Below, piece by piece: positions 43,580-52,555 of a stretch of 64,000 nt of DNA (position 1 is its first letter; every line of letters starts with the position of its first letter). The stretch comes from Chitinophaga terrae (ex Kim and Jung 2007) (lineage in GTDB: Bacteria; Bacteroidota; Bacteroidia; Chitinophagales; Chitinophagaceae). The translations under genes and the position numbers were made by a program. Where the stretch lies: assembly GCF_900107795.1 (NCBI RefSeq), contig NZ_FNRL01000023.1:1-64000 (forward strand). The letters run 5' to 3'. Below the pieces are notes generated by a model. The model ran no database searches. It saw only the letters and a list, made by a program, of their open reading frames with translations, and had not been told where the DNA came from.

Positions 43580-46195
43580 ATGACAGCGTCAGAAATACGA
43601 CAGCAATTTTTAGATTTTTTTGCGTCTAAAGGGCATCAGATAGTTCCGTCTGCCCCTATCGTTATTAAGAATGATCCCACCCTGATGTTTACCAACGCCG
43701 GTATGAATCAGTTTAAAGACTATTTCCTGGGCAACAGGGTACCTCCCCACAAAAGAGTGGCCGATACCCAGAAATGCTTACGCGTTAGCGGAAAACAGAA
43801 CGACCTGGAGGAAGTAGGTATCGATACCTACCATCATACCATGTTCGAAATGCTGGGCAACTGGAGCTTTGGCGATTATTTCAAAAAAGAGGCAATCGCC
43901 ATGAGCTGGGAACTGCTCACAGAAGTATATAAAATACCAAAAGATAAATTATACGTTACCGTTTTTGAAGGCGATGCCAAAGAAAACATCCCTAAAGACG
44001 ATGAAGCCTACCAGTTCTGGAAAGAGCATATTGCTGAAGACAGGATACTGATGGGCAATAAAAAAGATAACTTCTGGGAGATGGGAGATATGGGCCCTTG
44101 CGGTCCGTGCTCCGAGATCCACGTGGACTGCCGCCCCGATGAAGAACGCAAACTGGTAGACGGCAAAACCCTCGTAAACGCCGACCATCCGCAGGTCATA
44201 GAGATCTGGAACAACGTATTCATGCAGTTCAACCGGCAGAAAGATGGCTCCCTGGTACCATTGCCTGCCAAACATGTGGATACCGGCATGGGGCTGGAAA
44301 GACTGGTAAGGGTACTGCAAAACAAGACCAGCAACTACGATACAGACCTTTTCACCAATACCATTCATTTCACCGAAAAGCTGGTTAATAAGAAATATAC
44401 CTTCGGAGATGATAAAAAAGATGTGGCTTTCCGTGTCATCGCCGATCACGTAAGAGCTATTTCCTTTACCATTGCCGACGGCCAATTACCGTCAAATACC
44501 GGGGCCGGCTACGTGATACGCCGTATCCTGCGCCGGGCTGTTCGTTACTACTTCTCGTTCCTCGACGTACGGAAACCTTTGCTGCATGAGATAGTGCCAG
44601 TGCTGGCAGCGCAGTTCTCCAACGTGTTCCCTGAACTGGAAGCACAGGTAGATTTTGTGAAGAAGGTAATATTTGAAGAAGAAAATAACTTCCTGCGCAC
44701 CCTCGAAAGCGGTATACGCCGGATAGAAGACTTTATGCAGCAAGCCGCTACCAAGGTAATTGACGGCGCTACCGCATTTGAACTGAACGACACTTATGGG
44801 TTCCCGTTAGACCTGACCAACCTGATTGCCGCTGAAAAAGGCTTTACGGTAGACGAGAAAGGTTTTGAGGCAGCGATGCAACAGCAGAAAGACCGCTCCC
44901 GTGCTGCAACAGAGCTGGATACCGGCGACTGGGTGGTATTAGACGAAACCCCTAACAGCATATTCGTAGGTTACGAACAACTGGAAAGCACTACCAAGTT
45001 ATTGAAATACCGCACCATTAAAGCAAAAGGAAAAGAGCAGTTCCAGCTGGTTATCAGCCAGACTCCTTTTTATGCTGAAAGCGGCGGGCAGGTAGGCGAT
45101 ACAGGTACCCTGCAGTTCGATGACGAAACCATACACGTAGTTGATACCAAGAAAGAAAATAACCTCACCATCCTGTTCACCGACAAACTGCCGGCCAACC
45201 CGGCTGCTGTTGTTAAAGCAAAGGTAGATAAGGTTAAGCGGCTGGATACAGAACGCCATCACAGCGCTACCCACTTGTTGCATGCAGCCCTGCGCCAGGT
45301 ACTGGGTACGCACGTAGCACAAAAAGGATCTTTGGTGAATGCTGATGCGCTGCGGTTCGACTTTTCTCATTTTGCCAAAGTAACTGATGAAGAACTGGCG
45401 CAGATAGAAGCGATCGTAAACGCCAAGATCAGGGAAAATGTTCCTGTAGTGATCAAAGAAATGCCTAAGGATGAAGCCCTGAAGCTGGGCGCTATGGCGT
45501 TGTTCGGCGAGAAATACGGCGATACTGTAAGGGTAGTGATCATTGATCCTGCTTATAGTGTTGAACTCTGCGGCGGTACTCATGTTGGCGCTACCGGAGA
45601 ACTGGGATTGTTCAAATTCGTTTCCGAATCGGCAGTTGCAGCCGGCGTTCGCAGGGTAGAAGCAGTTACCGGCAGCAAAGCGGAAGCTTACATCAGCGAA
45701 CAGTTAGCTCAACTGAAAGACATGAAGGCAGCTTTAAAGAATCCTAAAGACCCGGTTAAAGCCGTAGAAACCCTGTTGCAGGACAAGTCGTCGCTCGAAA
45801 AACAAGTAGATGCCCTGGAACAGGAAAAAGTCCGCGCACTTGCCAGCAGCCTGCGTAACCAGTCGGAACAGATAGACGGCGTCAACTTCCTCGGAAAAGT
45901 GGTGCATGTAAACAATGCAGAAGGTCTGAAACAGCTTTCGTTGCAGCTGAAAAACGATATTCCTGACCATGTACTCATATTTGCAGCCAACATCGGCGGT
46001 AAGGCCAGTATAGCGCTGACCATCGACGAAAAACTGGTAGCATCCAAAGGTTGGGAAGCGCCAAAGATCATCAAGGAACGTATTGCTCCATTGATCAAAG
46101 GCGGCGGCGGCGGACAGAAAACCTTCGCTACCGCCGGGGGCCAGGAAGTAGATAAACTGGACCAGGTGATTTCAGCAGTAAAACAATTGTTATAA
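43580..46195 (+). CDS. alaS: Alanyl-tRNA synthetase
   Basis: This 871-residue class II synthetase charges tRNA-Ala. The N-terminal catalytic domain (MTASEIRQQFLDFFASKGH, SAPIVIKNDPTLMFTNAGM) is followed by the editing domain with HHSATHLLHAALRQVLG and CGGTHVGATGELG, whose histidines and cysteine hold the zinc used to remove serine and glycine. The C-Ala domain ends the protein with IKGGGGGQKTFATAGGQ. The length is normal. The leader of about 175 bases is unusually long for this window and may carry regulation. The gene has its own promoter and terminator. It complements dtd in keeping tRNA-Ala correctly charged. Confidence 0.97.
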   Translation: MTASEIRQQFLDFFASKGHQIVPSAPIVIKNDPTLMFTNAGMNQFKDYFLGNRVPPHKRVADTQKCLRVSGKQNDLEEVGIDTYHHTMFEMLGNWSFGDYFKKEAIAMSWELLTEVYKIPKDKLYVTVFEGDAKENIPKDDEAYQFWKEHIAEDRILMGNKKDNFWEMGDMGPCGPCSEIHVDCRPDEERKLVDGKTLVNADHPQVIEIWNNVFMQFNRQKDGSLVPLPAKHVDTGMGLERLVRVLQNKTSNYDTDLFTNTIHFTEKLVNKKYTFGDDKKDVAFRVIADHVRAISFTIADGQLPSNTGAGYVIRRILRRAVRYYFSFLDVRKPLLHEIVPVLAAQFSNVFPELEAQVDFVKKVIFEEENNFLRTLESGIRRIEDFMQQAATKVIDGATAFELNDTYGFPLDLTNLIAAEKGFTVDEKGFEAAMQQQKDRSRAATELDTGDWVVLDETPNSIFVGYEQLESTTKLLKYRTIKAKGKEQFQLVISQTPFYAESGGQVGDTGTLQFDDETIHVVDTKKENNLTILFTDKLPANPAAVVKAKVDKVKRLDTERHHSATHLLHAALRQVLGTHVAQKGSLVNADALRFDFSHFAKVTDEELAQIEAIVNAKIRENVPVVIKEMPKDEALKLGAMALFGEKYGDTVRVVIIDPAYSVELCGGTHVGATGELGLFKFVSESAVAAGVRRVEAVTGSKAEAYISEQLAQLKDMKAALKNPKDPVKAVETLLQDKSSLEKQVDALEQEKVRALASSLRNQSEQIDGVNFLGKVVHVNNAEGLKQLSLQLKNDIPDHVLIFAANIGGKASIALTIDEKLVASKGWEAPKIIKERIAPLIKGGGGGQKTFATAGGQEVDKLDQVISAVKQLL

Positions 46196-46204
46196 TTCTT
46201 TATT

Positions 46205-46234
46205 AAGCCGGATCTTCGAGGGTCCGGCTTTTTT
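46205..46234 (+). terminator. Terminator of alaS
   Basis: AAGCCGGA (46205-46212) and TCCGGCTT (46223-46230) form a stem with a ten-base loop and a following T run. Confidence 0.9.
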
Positions 46235-46324
46235 CTGCAAAGATCTATCCCCGTTTACCATCCCCAACAATAACAAGCATGCCTGGCTTGCGTTTTTTAA
46301 CTTTTTCTTTCCTAACCCTCCCAT

Positions 46325-46332
46325 TAATTTTG
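46325..46332 (+). promoter_or_regulatory. Candidate -7 promoter element of the PDZ protein gene
   Basis: TAATTTTGCC matches TAnnTTTG and ends 39 bases before the ATG at 46372. The region upstream lacks a TTTG at the right distance. Confidence 0.5.
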
Positions 46333-46371
46333 CCATAGTTGATTTTTACTTAAACAAAATTTTTTTGTGAT

Positions 46372-47367
46372 ATGACCAGGTTATTGCAACTTCTATCGTT
46401 GGCAGGTTTTATATTTCTTTTACCTGATCCGACATATGCACAAACCAAGAGTAAACAAAAAACGCAGCTTGGCGAGTTTGATGAAATTGTGATCAAGCAC
46501 AAAAATGCCAAAGACGCTAAAGTAACAGTTGAGATCAAGGATGGCGAAGTGCTGGTAGATGGTAAAAAACTGGATCAGTACTCCGATCCCGGTATTTCCG
46601 TGTTCAGAAGAAAGATCGTTCCAAGAAATGGCAACACTTTCAATTTCAATAATAACTTCAGGAACTTCGGAGGACCGGACGCTGATGAAGCAGATGAGAT
46701 CGTTCCGAAAGCTGTGCTGGGGGTGATCACCGAAAAGAAAGCGGCTAACGGTGTTACCATCAAAACTGTAGGAAAAGGCACGCCTGCCGAAAAAGCCGGC
46801 CTGAAACCAGGCGATATCATTACTGCTGTGGACGACGACCAGATAGATGAGCCACAGGAATTATTTGAAAAGATCAGTGAATACCAGCCGGACGACAAGG
46901 TAACCGTTTCTTACCAGCGTAATGGTAAATCCGATAAGGTGGCTGTTACGCTTGGCGAACGCAAGGCATTAAATGCTGAGGACCTGGGTATTTTCCCAGG
47001 CAACCCTAGGGCTTTTGCTTTCCCTCCGGGCGGTGGTTTCAGGAGAGGAGGCGATGGTTTCAACAACTGGTTTAATTGGACAGATGATGATCCGAAATTA
47101 GGCCTGCAGGTACAGGATACAAGAAATGCAGAAGGCGCAGAAGTAATTGGTATAACTGCAGATTCTCCTGCTGAAAAAGCTGGTTTCCAGAAAGAGGATA
47201 TTGTTGTTGAACTGGAAGGAAAGAGTGTTAAATCGGCCGGCGATCTGTCCAGGATCTATAAAGATAACCAGGAAAAGGACGAGATAACGGCAAAGGTTAA
47301 ACGAAACGGGAAAACTGAATCATTAACCGTCCAGGTGCCGAAGAAACTTCATAAAGCAGACCTATAG
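46372..47367 (+). CDS. Exported protein with two PDZ domains
   Basis: This 331-residue protein has a signal peptide (MTRLLQLLSLAGFIFLLPD). It contains two PDZ domains: one near residues 115-190 (LGVITEKKAANGVTIKTV, KAGLKPGDIITAVDDDQID) and another near 240-325 (DSPAEKAGFQKEDIVVELEG). There is no protease domain, so it is not DegP. It may bind C-terminal peptides in the periplasm as a scaffold. The region between the domains is rich in glycine, phenylalanine and asparagine. It ends at a strong terminator shared with the aldehyde dehydrogenase. Confidence 0.9.
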   Translation: MTRLLQLLSLAGFIFLLPDPTYAQTKSKQKTQLGEFDEIVIKHKNAKDAKVTVEIKDGEVLVDGKKLDQYSDPGISVFRRKIVPRNGNTFNFNNNFRNFGGPDADEADEIVPKAVLGVITEKKAANGVTIKTVGKGTPAEKAGLKPGDIITAVDDDQIDEPQELFEKISEYQPDDKVTVSYQRNGKSDKVAVTLGERKALNAEDLGIFPGNPRAFAFPPGGGFRRGGDGFNNWFNWTDDDPKLGLQVQDTRNAEGAEVIGITADSPAEKAGFQKEDIVVELEGKSVKSAGDLSRIYKDNQEKDEITAKVKRNGKTESLTVQVPKKLHKADL

Positions 47368-47393
47368 AAAAAGCCGGTTCGCCGGCTTTTTTT
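47368..47393. terminator. Terminator between PDZ and aldehyde dehydrogenase genes
   Basis: AAAAAGCCGG and CCGGCTTTTT form a ten-pair stem with a TTCG loop. The T run reaches into the stop codon of the convergent aldehyde dehydrogenase at 47392. It should work in both directions. Confidence 0.93.
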
Positions 47394-48774
47394 ATTTCAT
47401 TATCTGTTTGATCATCTTCAGTTTTTTTCCGAAAGGAGGGTATTTGATAGGAACATCCAGCCAGGTAGCGGTTTTAAGCATGCCTTTGAGATGTGTAAAA
47501 GTATCGAAACTGTATTTCCCATGATACCTGCCCATCCCGCTATATCCTTGTCCGCCAAAGGGCAGATCCGGATTCGTCAGGTGTACCATCGTGTTATTTA
47601 TGCATCCGCCTCCGAACCGCAGTTGCTCTATCACCATTCTTTCCACTTTCTTCCTTTTGGTAAATACGTACAAGGCCAGCGGGTAAGGATGCTGCCGGAT
47701 GGCTTCTATGGCCTGCGATAGTTCGTGGTAGGCCAGTACCGGCAAAACAGGTCCGAAGATCTCCTCCTGCATGAGGGGTTCCGACCAGTCAACATCGTCC
47801 AGGATGGTAGGCTCAATGTACAGCTGTTCCCTGTCGGTTTGTCCTCCGTGTACAACATGCCCTTCTTCCAGGTAGCCTTTTACCACGTCGAACCTTTTTG
47901 CATTGATCATCCGTGCATAATCGGGGCTTTTAGCGGGGTCTTCTCCAAAAAACTGTGTTATAGCCGCTTTCATGGCATCTATCAACGCCTGTTTAACCGA
48001 CTGATGTACCAGGATGTAATCCGGCGCCACACAGGTTTGGCCTGCATTCCAGAATTTTCCCCAGACGATACGTTTCGCCGCCACATTGATGTTCACATGC
48101 TGGTCTACCAGGCATGGCGACTTCCCTCCCAGTTCCAGTGTTACAGGCGTCAGGTTAGGTACGGCCATTTCCATGATCTTTTTGCCAACAGGGATGCTGC
48201 CTGTAAAGAACACATGATCAAAACGTTGCTGCATCAGCAGGGGGATCACCTCGGCTCCGTCTCCTTCTATTACGGTGATATATGCGGGATCAAAAATACT
48301 TTTTATCAGTTCCGCCGTTATAGCGGCGGTTTTGGGCGCCAGTTCGGAAGGTTTGATCACAGCGCAGTTGCCGCCGGCGATAGCGCCTAATAAGGGACTG
48401 ATAAGCAACATGAAAGGGTAGTTCCATGGCCCGATAATGAGGGTAAGCCCTAATGGCTGTTTATACACCCTGCTGCTGCTTGGATAGGTTACAAGAGGGG
48501 AACTTACCACCTCAGGTTGCATCCAGGCTTTAAGGTTATCGAGCATATAGTTAATTTCCTCATATAAAAATCCTACTTCGCTGCCATAAGCTTCCACCGG
48601 GTGTTTACGCAGATCTGCATGCAAGGCCGCCAATATCTTCTCCTCGTACTGCTTAATCCCTTTTTTCAGCTTTTTCAGCTGCTGTTTCCTGAAAGCATAA
48701 GGCAGCGTGGCGCCGGAAAGGAAGTACTTCTGTTGCGCCTGATAGAGCTGAGTTACCTGGGCCATATTGATCAT
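47392..48774 (-). CDS. Aldehyde dehydrogenase, class 3-like
   Basis: This 460-residue enzyme oxidises aldehydes to acids with NAD(P). The catalytic cysteine lies in FWNAGQTCVAPDY and the general-base glutamate in VTLELGGKSPCLVD. The region around PWNYPFMLLISPLLGAIAGG binds the cofactor. The size and the C-terminal hydrophobic and basic tail (KYPPFGKKLKMIKQIMK) fit the class 3 fatty aldehyde group, whose members often associate with membranes through the tail. No partner gene shows the substrate. ATG codons at 48774 and 48765 are both possible starts. The gene is divergent from gatB. Confidence 0.92.
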   Translation of the reverse strand: MINMAQVTQLYQAQQKYFLSGATLPYAFRKQQLKKLKKGIKQYEEKILAALHADLRKHPVEAYGSEVGFLYEEINYMLDNLKAWMQPEVVSSPLVTYPSSSRVYKQPLGLTLIIGPWNYPFMLLISPLLGAIAGGNCAVIKPSELAPKTAAITAELIKSIFDPAYITVIEGDGAEVIPLLMQQRFDHVFFTGSIPVGKKIMEMAVPNLTPVTLELGGKSPCLVDQHVNINVAAKRIVWGKFWNAGQTCVAPDYILVHQSVKQALIDAMKAAITQFFGEDPAKSPDYARMINAKRFDVVKGYLEEGHVVHGGQTDREQLYIEPTILDDVDWSEPLMQEEIFGPVLPVLAYHELSQAIEAIRQHPYPLALYVFTKRKKVERMVIEQLRFGGGCINNTMVHLTNPDLPFGGQGYSGMGRYHGKYSFDTFTHLKGMLKTATWLDVPIKYPPFGKKLKMIKQIMK

Positions 48775-48853
48775 AGGTGAAAATTTATTGGTATCTATCC
48801 CAATTTATGGATTTATTGGGAGCGAATAGCCTGAAATCCCGGTATTATTTGAA

Positions 48854-48861
48854 TATATTTG
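48854..48861 (+). promoter_or_regulatory. Candidate -7 promoter element of gatB
   Basis: TATATTTGTG matches TAnnTTTG and ends 19 bases before the gatB ATG. A TTTG lies too close (48848) to serve as -33. Confidence 0.5.
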
Positions 48862-48880
48862 TGGGAATCAGTATGGATAT

Positions 48881-50329
48881 ATGAGCGATATATACAGCAA
48901 ATATGAAACAGTGATCGGGTTGGAAGTACATGCCCAGTTGCTTACCGAAAGTAAATTATTCTGCAGCGATAGCGCAGCCTTTGGCGGCGCGCCCAATACA
49001 CATATCAGTGCCATTACTATGGGACACCCGGGAACTTTGCCCCGGATGAACCGCAAAGCGGCCGAATACGCCATTAAACTTGGCCTTGCCTGCCACTGCG
49101 ATATTGAGAAAGACAATTACTTCGCCCGTAAAAACTATTTCTATCCAGATCTTCCGAAAGGGTACCAGATATCTCAACATACGGCTCCTATCTGTAAAAA
49201 TGGTTACCTGACCATCAGTACGGATGCAGGCACCCGCACAGTAAAACTGAACCGCATCCACCTGGAAGAAGACGCCGGCAAACTGCTGCACGACCAGGAC
49301 CCTCAATACAGCTATGTAGACCTGAACAGGGCGGGGGTGCCGCTCGTTGAAATCGTTTCCGAACCGGATCTGCACAGCGGCGATGAAGCTTATGCTTACC
49401 TGACTGAAATGCGGCGCCTTGTTCGTTACCTGGAAGTATGCGACGGCAACATGGAAGAAGGCAGTATGAGATGCGACGCCAACATCTCTGTAAGGTTGAA
49501 AGGCAGCACTACATTGGGTACCAAGGTAGAAGTAAAGAACATGAACTCTATCCGTAGTGTTAAAAAAGCAATAGAAGTAGAAGTTAAAAGACAGATAGAT
49601 ATCATTGAAAGTGGCGGAACCATTATCCAGGAAACACGTAGCTTCGATGCTGCAACAGGCAGCTCCTTCTCTATGCGTTCCAAGGAAGAAGCGAATGACT
49701 ATCGTTACTTCCCGGAACCGGACCTGGCCCCTTTCCACCTCAGCGATGAATTTATAGCGCAGATCAAAGCATCTCTTCCTGCATTGCCTGAAGAGTTGAT
49801 AGAACGGTATACCATGCAATATGGCTTAACCGAATATGATGCAAGAGTGATCTGCGATGATAAAGCCACAGCCGCCTATTTTGAAGAGGTAATAAAAGCA
49901 ACTTCCCATTACAAGGCTGCATCGAACTGGGTATCCGGCCCGGTTAAATCATGGCTGAACGAACAAGGGAAAGATATCTCTCAATTCCCCGTTTCACCGG
50001 CGCTTTTAGCGGCGCTGATAGAATTGGTAGACGCAGGAAAAGTGAGTTTCTCCATTGCTTCTTCACGGATATTGCCGGCAATGATAGCCGAACCTGGCGA
50101 TCCCCTGGGAATAGCCACCAGGTTAAATCTCCTCCAGGATAACAACGCAGATAATATTACGCCGATCATCGACGAAGTATTGGCAAAGTACCCGGATAAA
50201 GTAGCCGCTTTCAAAGGCGGAAAAAAAGGATTGATGTCGTTGTTTGTAGGAGAAGTGATGAAACTCTCTAAAGGCAAGGCAGATCCAAGACTCACTAACG
50301 AGTTGCTGGCCGAAAGATTGAAAAGTTAA
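48881..50329 (+). CDS. gatB: Asp-tRNA(Asn)/Glu-tRNA(Gln) amidotransferase subunit B
   Basis: This 482-residue subunit binds misacylated tRNA and phosphorylates or activates it in the GatCAB complex. Family marks are VIGLEVHAQLLTESKLFC at the start, ITMGHPGTLPRMN, NRAGVPLVEIVSEPDL and EVKNMNSIRSVKKAI. The C-terminal tail (GEVMKLSKGKADPRL) is the helical YqeY-like domain. GatA and GatC are elsewhere. The TlpA-like gene follows after 38 bases and may be in the same unit. Confidence 0.97.
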   Translation: MSDIYSKYETVIGLEVHAQLLTESKLFCSDSAAFGGAPNTHISAITMGHPGTLPRMNRKAAEYAIKLGLACHCDIEKDNYFARKNYFYPDLPKGYQISQHTAPICKNGYLTISTDAGTRTVKLNRIHLEEDAGKLLHDQDPQYSYVDLNRAGVPLVEIVSEPDLHSGDEAYAYLTEMRRLVRYLEVCDGNMEEGSMRCDANISVRLKGSTTLGTKVEVKNMNSIRSVKKAIEVEVKRQIDIIESGGTIIQETRSFDAATGSSFSMRSKEEANDYRYFPEPDLAPFHLSDEFIAQIKASLPALPEELIERYTMQYGLTEYDARVICDDKATAAYFEEVIKATSHYKAASNWVSGPVKSWLNEQGKDISQFPVSPALLAALIELVDAGKVSFSIASSRILPAMIAEPGDPLGIATRLNLLQDNNADNITPIIDEVLAKYPDKVAAFKGGKKGLMSLFVGEVMKLSKGKADPRLTNELLAERLKS

Positions 50330-50367
50330 TTATTGCATAGGTCTTGATGAATGTTAAAAATAAATCC

Positions 50368-51528
50368 ATGAAAAAAGTCTTACTGTGGTTTGCTGCCGGC
50401 CTCCTGATAGCAGGAATAGGTTGTAATACTCAATCAGAAAAAGGAGAGTTCAAAATTGAAGGGCACCTGAGTAACGCGCCTGTTGGCCCGGTAGTATTAG
50501 AAGAATTAACGCTGGATAATGTTAAAGTAGTAGATTCAACTACTGTTAAAGATGCCAGTGGCAAATTCACTTTAAAAGGAAGTGTTCCGGAACAGGGGTT
50601 ATATCGCGTTGTATTCCCTAACAATAAATTTATATTGCTGTCGCTCGATGCAGGAACCATGAAAATTGAAGGTGACCTGAACAAGCCCGACGAGATGAAA
50701 TTCAGCGGTTCTGAAGCTACTACCGAGTTACAGCAGTTCATGAAAGATATCAGTGCACAGTCTATCGTTCTTACTGAAGAAATGAGAAGGCTCGACAGCC
50801 TGCATGGCACAATGCCTGATAGCCTGTTCCAGCCGCAGGTAGCTGCGTTCCAGCAAAAGGAAAAAGATTTCGAAAATGGTTTCTTCATACTGGCCGATAA
50901 AACAAAAAATCCTGCTAACGCAGTATTTGCATTAAGCCAGGTAAGGAACGGCGAAGAATTTATGGCACATAAACAAGTGCTTACCAATCTTACTACCCGC
51001 TTCCCTAAAAACACGCTGGTAAAAAGTATGACCAGCAAGATCGCGGAACTGGAAAAAGCAGGAGCTACCAGCGATGCTGGCAGTGCAGATGCAGATACTC
51101 CATCGGGTATGAAAGTAGGCGAGGTAGCGAAAGATTTCACCCTGCCGGATGTAAGCGGTAAAAATGTTAGCTTAAGTTCTTTCAAAGGCAAGTTTGTATT
51201 GGTTGATTTCTGGGCCAGCTGGTGCGGACCTTGCCGCCAGGAAAACCCTAACGTGGTGAGTGTTTACAACCAGTTTAAGAATAAGAATTTCACTGTACTG
51301 GGTGTTTCCCTGGATAAATCCAAAGACAAATGGTTGCAGGCAATTAAAGACGACGGCTTAACCTGGACGCATGTAAGTGATCTGAAACAATGGGATGCAG
51401 CGGTAGTGAGCCTTTATGGCATCAATGCTATCCCTACTAACATGTTGTTAGATCCGCAGGGTAAGATCATTGCAATTGGCTTGCGCGGACCGGCCCTGGA
51501 AGCGAAGTTAAAGGAAGTGATTAAGTAA
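50368..51528 (+). CDS. TlpA/ResA-like thioredoxin with N-terminal DUF4369 domain
   Basis: This 386-residue lipoprotein has its lipidation cysteine in IAGIGCNTQ. Residues about 25-125 form a DUF4369 beta domain, typical of Bacteroidota proteins of this type. Residues about 240-386 are a TlpA-like thioredoxin domain with an intact CxxC motif (WASWCGPCRQENP). It should reduce disulfides or oxidised thiols in the periplasm. The ATG at 50368 is preferred over the TTG at 50344. It follows gatB and is closed by the long hairpin at 51544-51594. In contrast with 41105, all redox residues are present. Confidence 0.93.
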   Translation: MKKVLLWFAAGLLIAGIGCNTQSEKGEFKIEGHLSNAPVGPVVLEELTLDNVKVVDSTTVKDASGKFTLKGSVPEQGLYRVVFPNNKFILLSLDAGTMKIEGDLNKPDEMKFSGSEATTELQQFMKDISAQSIVLTEEMRRLDSLHGTMPDSLFQPQVAAFQQKEKDFENGFFILADKTKNPANAVFALSQVRNGEEFMAHKQVLTNLTTRFPKNTLVKSMTSKIAELEKAGATSDAGSADADTPSGMKVGEVAKDFTLPDVSGKNVSLSSFKGKFVLVDFWASWCGPCRQENPNVVSVYNQFKNKNFTVLGVSLDKSKDKWLQAIKDDGLTWTHVSDLKQWDAAVVSLYGINAIPTNMLLDPQGKIIAIGLRGPALEAKLKEVIK

Positions 51529-51543
51529 TATTATTCAATAAAA

Positions 51544-51594
51544 GATAATAAAGCAAAGGAGCGAAGATAGTCTTCACTCCTTTGCTTTATTATC
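51544..51594. terminator. Long hairpin after the TlpA-like gene
   Basis: GATAATAAAGCAAAGGAG (51544-51561) and CTCCTTTGCTTTATTATC (51577-51594) are perfect complements, with a further GAAGA/TCTTC pairing inside. It probably terminates in both directions. The AAAGCAAAGGA core resembles the inner stem of the fold-back repeat family. Confidence 0.8.
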
Positions 51595-51620
51595 AATTTC
51601 AGAATTTTGGATTCCCTTAT

Positions 51621-52523
51621 CTATTCCGGTCTTTTAATTGTTTGAGTAACCGGATCAAAAGCGCCTTCATCCACGGAGAAACTAACTTTCAAAGTCATAG
51701 AGTTATCGCAGGCGTTAATAGTGCCTGTTCCCTTGGCTACCCAGTTGTGGTAGGGGTAACCAGGAAATGAAGGGGCAATAGCTTGTTTATCGATCACGAT
51801 GGTTTGCGATTTCTGGATAATTTTTAGTTTCAATATGGCTCCCGGTACTGTAGCGTAGTTATTAATTCTAATGGTAGAATCATTTTCTTTTGTCAAAGTA
51901 ACCGGATAGCTCGATTCCAACACATCAGGATCATCAAGGATCATAGCACCGCCTCCCTTTACATTTGAAAGACTGTCAATATTCAAGGTACATACCTTTT
52001 TGTAAGTAAGTATAGTATTGGCCCCTGGAGTATTCAAAGCATCTCCGCCATAAGGAGCAAGATTGAAGGTATCAGTACCATTTACTCCGTAAGCGAATGC
52101 TGTTAAAAGCTTCCCACTTTGGAGGGTTATGTCAGGAGAAATAGTGAACTGATCATCAATTTCTACCTGATCCGGAGTTAATCCGAAAAGCTGCGCCAAC
52201 TGAGGACCGGTAACAGTGATCTTTGTGGGAAAACTTGTTACATCAGCTTTCAGTGTTTTTACATTAGTATAATCGTCGTTCATTACCACCCGTACATCCA
52301 TTTTCTGAGGAAGTGGTTTAGGATAAAATACATCCAATGTAAATGCAGTGGAAAAGCTATTTACATCCTGTATTAACTCATCTCCGGCCGGATCCTGTGT
52401 CAGTTTTGGAAAGACACCGGTTTCTATTCCCTCCGGAAGTTTAGGGTTGTCGTTTTTCCGGCAACCATAAAAACCCGTGACTACGGTGAATAATATCAAT
52501 GAACCTATTATTATCTTCTTCAT
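51621..52523 (-). CDS. Lipoprotein in SusC/SusD locus 1
   Basis: This 300-residue lipoprotein has a signal and lipobox in VVTGFYGCRKND. It is mostly beta-rich, with no named domain that I can identify. It lies 32 bases after the SusD-like gene and is transcribed with it. Third genes of SusC/SusD loci often encode surface-exposed ligand-binding lipoproteins (SusE-like by position), which is the best guess here, but the sequence does not prove it. The ATG at 52523 gives a clean signal peptide; the frame opens at 52544. Confidence 0.75.
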   Translation of the reverse strand: MKKIIIGSLILFTVVTGFYGCRKNDNPKLPEGIETGVFPKLTQDPAGDELIQDVNSFSTAFTLDVFYPKPLPQKMDVRVVMNDDYTNVKTLKADVTSFPTKITVTGPQLAQLFGLTPDQVEIDDQFTISPDITLQSGKLLTAFAYGVNGTDTFNLAPYGGDALNTPGANTILTYKKVCTLNIDSLSNVKGGGAMILDDPDVLESSYPVTLTKENDSTIRINNYATVPGAILKLKIIQKSQTIVIDKQAIAPSFPGYPYHNWVAKGTGTINACDNSMTLKVSFSVDEGAFDPVTQTIKRPE

Positions 52524-52555
52524 AGAATCTCTTTTAAATTGCATAAATACTATTA

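Noticed and set aside
48956..49819. 287-residue minus-strand open frame opposite gatB
   Set aside because: gatB is certain and the antisense frame has no recognised motif.
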